From assembly GCA_002021875.1 (NCBI GenBank), contig CP018627.1, forward strand, positions 6,014,001 to 6,078,000: DNA of 64,000 nucleotides, read 5' to 3'. Below, in pieces: positions 63,704-64,000 of the stretch. The position numbers and the translations under genes were made by a program. Position 1 is the stretch's first letter. Each line of letters starts with the position of its first letter. The DNA is from Streptomyces hygroscopicus. GTDB taxonomy: Bacteria; Actinomycetota; Actinomycetes; Streptomycetales; Streptomycetaceae. The notes beneath the pieces were generated by a model, which was not told the DNA's origin, searched no databases, and saw nothing but the letters and a program-made list of their open reading frames with translations.

Positions 63704-64000
63704 CTAGCGCACCGTGAAATGCACCACGTCGTCCAGGAACGGGATCGATACCCACGGATCCGGCTGGGCCATCAGGGACAGCAGCACGATCGCCGCGCCC
63801 AGCAGCCCGTAGGTCAGCATGTCGGTGAAGCGCGACCGCACCGCGAGCATCCCCACCTCGGGCAGCGCCCACCGTATGAAGGCGCCCGCCAGCAGGGACA
63901 GCCCGATCACCACCGTGCCCGCCCGGAACGCGTCCAGGGCGACGATCAACAGCCCCAGGCCCACACCGCCCATCACCGCGAGCAGCGGCCACTGCCGGGC
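63704..64000 (-). CDS. DUF3017 membrane protein, 5' end outside the window
   Basis: The visible part encodes about 98 residues with three hydrophobic helices (LLAVMGGVGLGLLIVALDAF, TVVIGLSLLAGAFIRW and LTYGLLGAAIVLLSLMAQ) and the DUF3017 motif FIRWALPEVGMLAVRSRFTD. The reading frame is open to the window edge (ARQWPLLAV before the first internal Met), so the true start lies beyond 64000. In Streptomyces this gene typically follows folD. Function unknown. Confidence 0.85.
   Translation of the reverse strand, partial: ARQWPLLAVMGGVGLGLLIVALDAFRAGTVVIGLSLLAGAFIRWALPEVGMLAVRSRFTDMLTYGLLGAAIVLLSLMAQPDPWVSIPFLDDVVHFTVR

Overview
The window is a piece of a Streptomyces chromosome, or a very close relative. 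GC content is very high with strong GC bias at third codon positions, GTG starts are common, and the families are typically streptomycete: an SCO4848-type membrane protein, LCP, DUF4328, DUF2690 and DUF3017 proteins, a NodB-GT2 fusion, MocR and FadR/TetR regulators. From memory, gene content and order between about 19 and 64 kb (mutase, sdhCDAB, DD-carboxypeptidase, YihY, trpS, glyA, betaine genes, mdh, DUF3017) follow the S. coelicolor SCO4824-SCO4870 region read backwards; this needs checking. No rRNA, tRNA, CRISPR array or complete insertion sequence was seen.

Region 1 (1-10.4 kb) is accessory metabolism and regulation. It has a secreted trypsin-like protease, a full L-idonate/gluconate operon (gntK-gntP-idnO-idnD) facing its FadR-type regulator, and an SDR facing a TetR regulator with two matching operators. 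Next come a truncated anti-sigma-type ATPase gene and a 5' fragment of an XRE regulator gene, then a TetR/alpha-beta hydrolase pair around a large palindrome. Region 2 (10.4-14.9 kb) has a frameshifted IS5-type transposase remnant, an LCP ligase, and a MatA/MatB-like pair for an extracellular polysaccharide.

Region 3 (15-38.8 kb) is mostly core: amidase, alpha/beta hydrolases, a coenzyme-B12 mutase catalytic subunit, a lipoprotein L,D-transpeptidase, a sigma factor with a membrane partner, GH20 hexosaminidase, OHCU decarboxylase, the sdhCDAB operon, a VanZ/RDD membrane protein, a metallophosphoesterase, a D-Ala-D-Ala carboxypeptidase, a YihY protein and a DprE2-like reductase. Two short membrane proteins (43 and 48 residues) sit in gaps here.

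Region 4 (38.9-48.9 kb) has a 2'-5' RNA ligase-like protein, trpS, a sigma factor with a repeat-distorted 3' end, glyA behind a ZTP (pfl) riboswitch, rocD, a YgiB/YgiC-like pair, a MocR regulator facing a carboxymuconolactone decarboxylase-type protein, and a Uma2-family nuclease. Region 5 (49-56.5 kb) is one choline-to-betaine operon: aldehyde dehydrogenase, choline-oxidase-like flavoenzyme, ATPase, a fused double permease and a binding protein. A strong leader hairpin covers its first ribosome binding site. Region 6 (56.7-60.8 kb) is a tightly packed four-gene operon of unknown function: a large membrane protein, a small protein sharing its GDHN motif, and two membrane-anchored paralogues ending in FCPTAYC. 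It is the best candidate for an undescribed system. The window closes with mdh, an HTH membrane protein and a DUF3017 gene cut by the edge.
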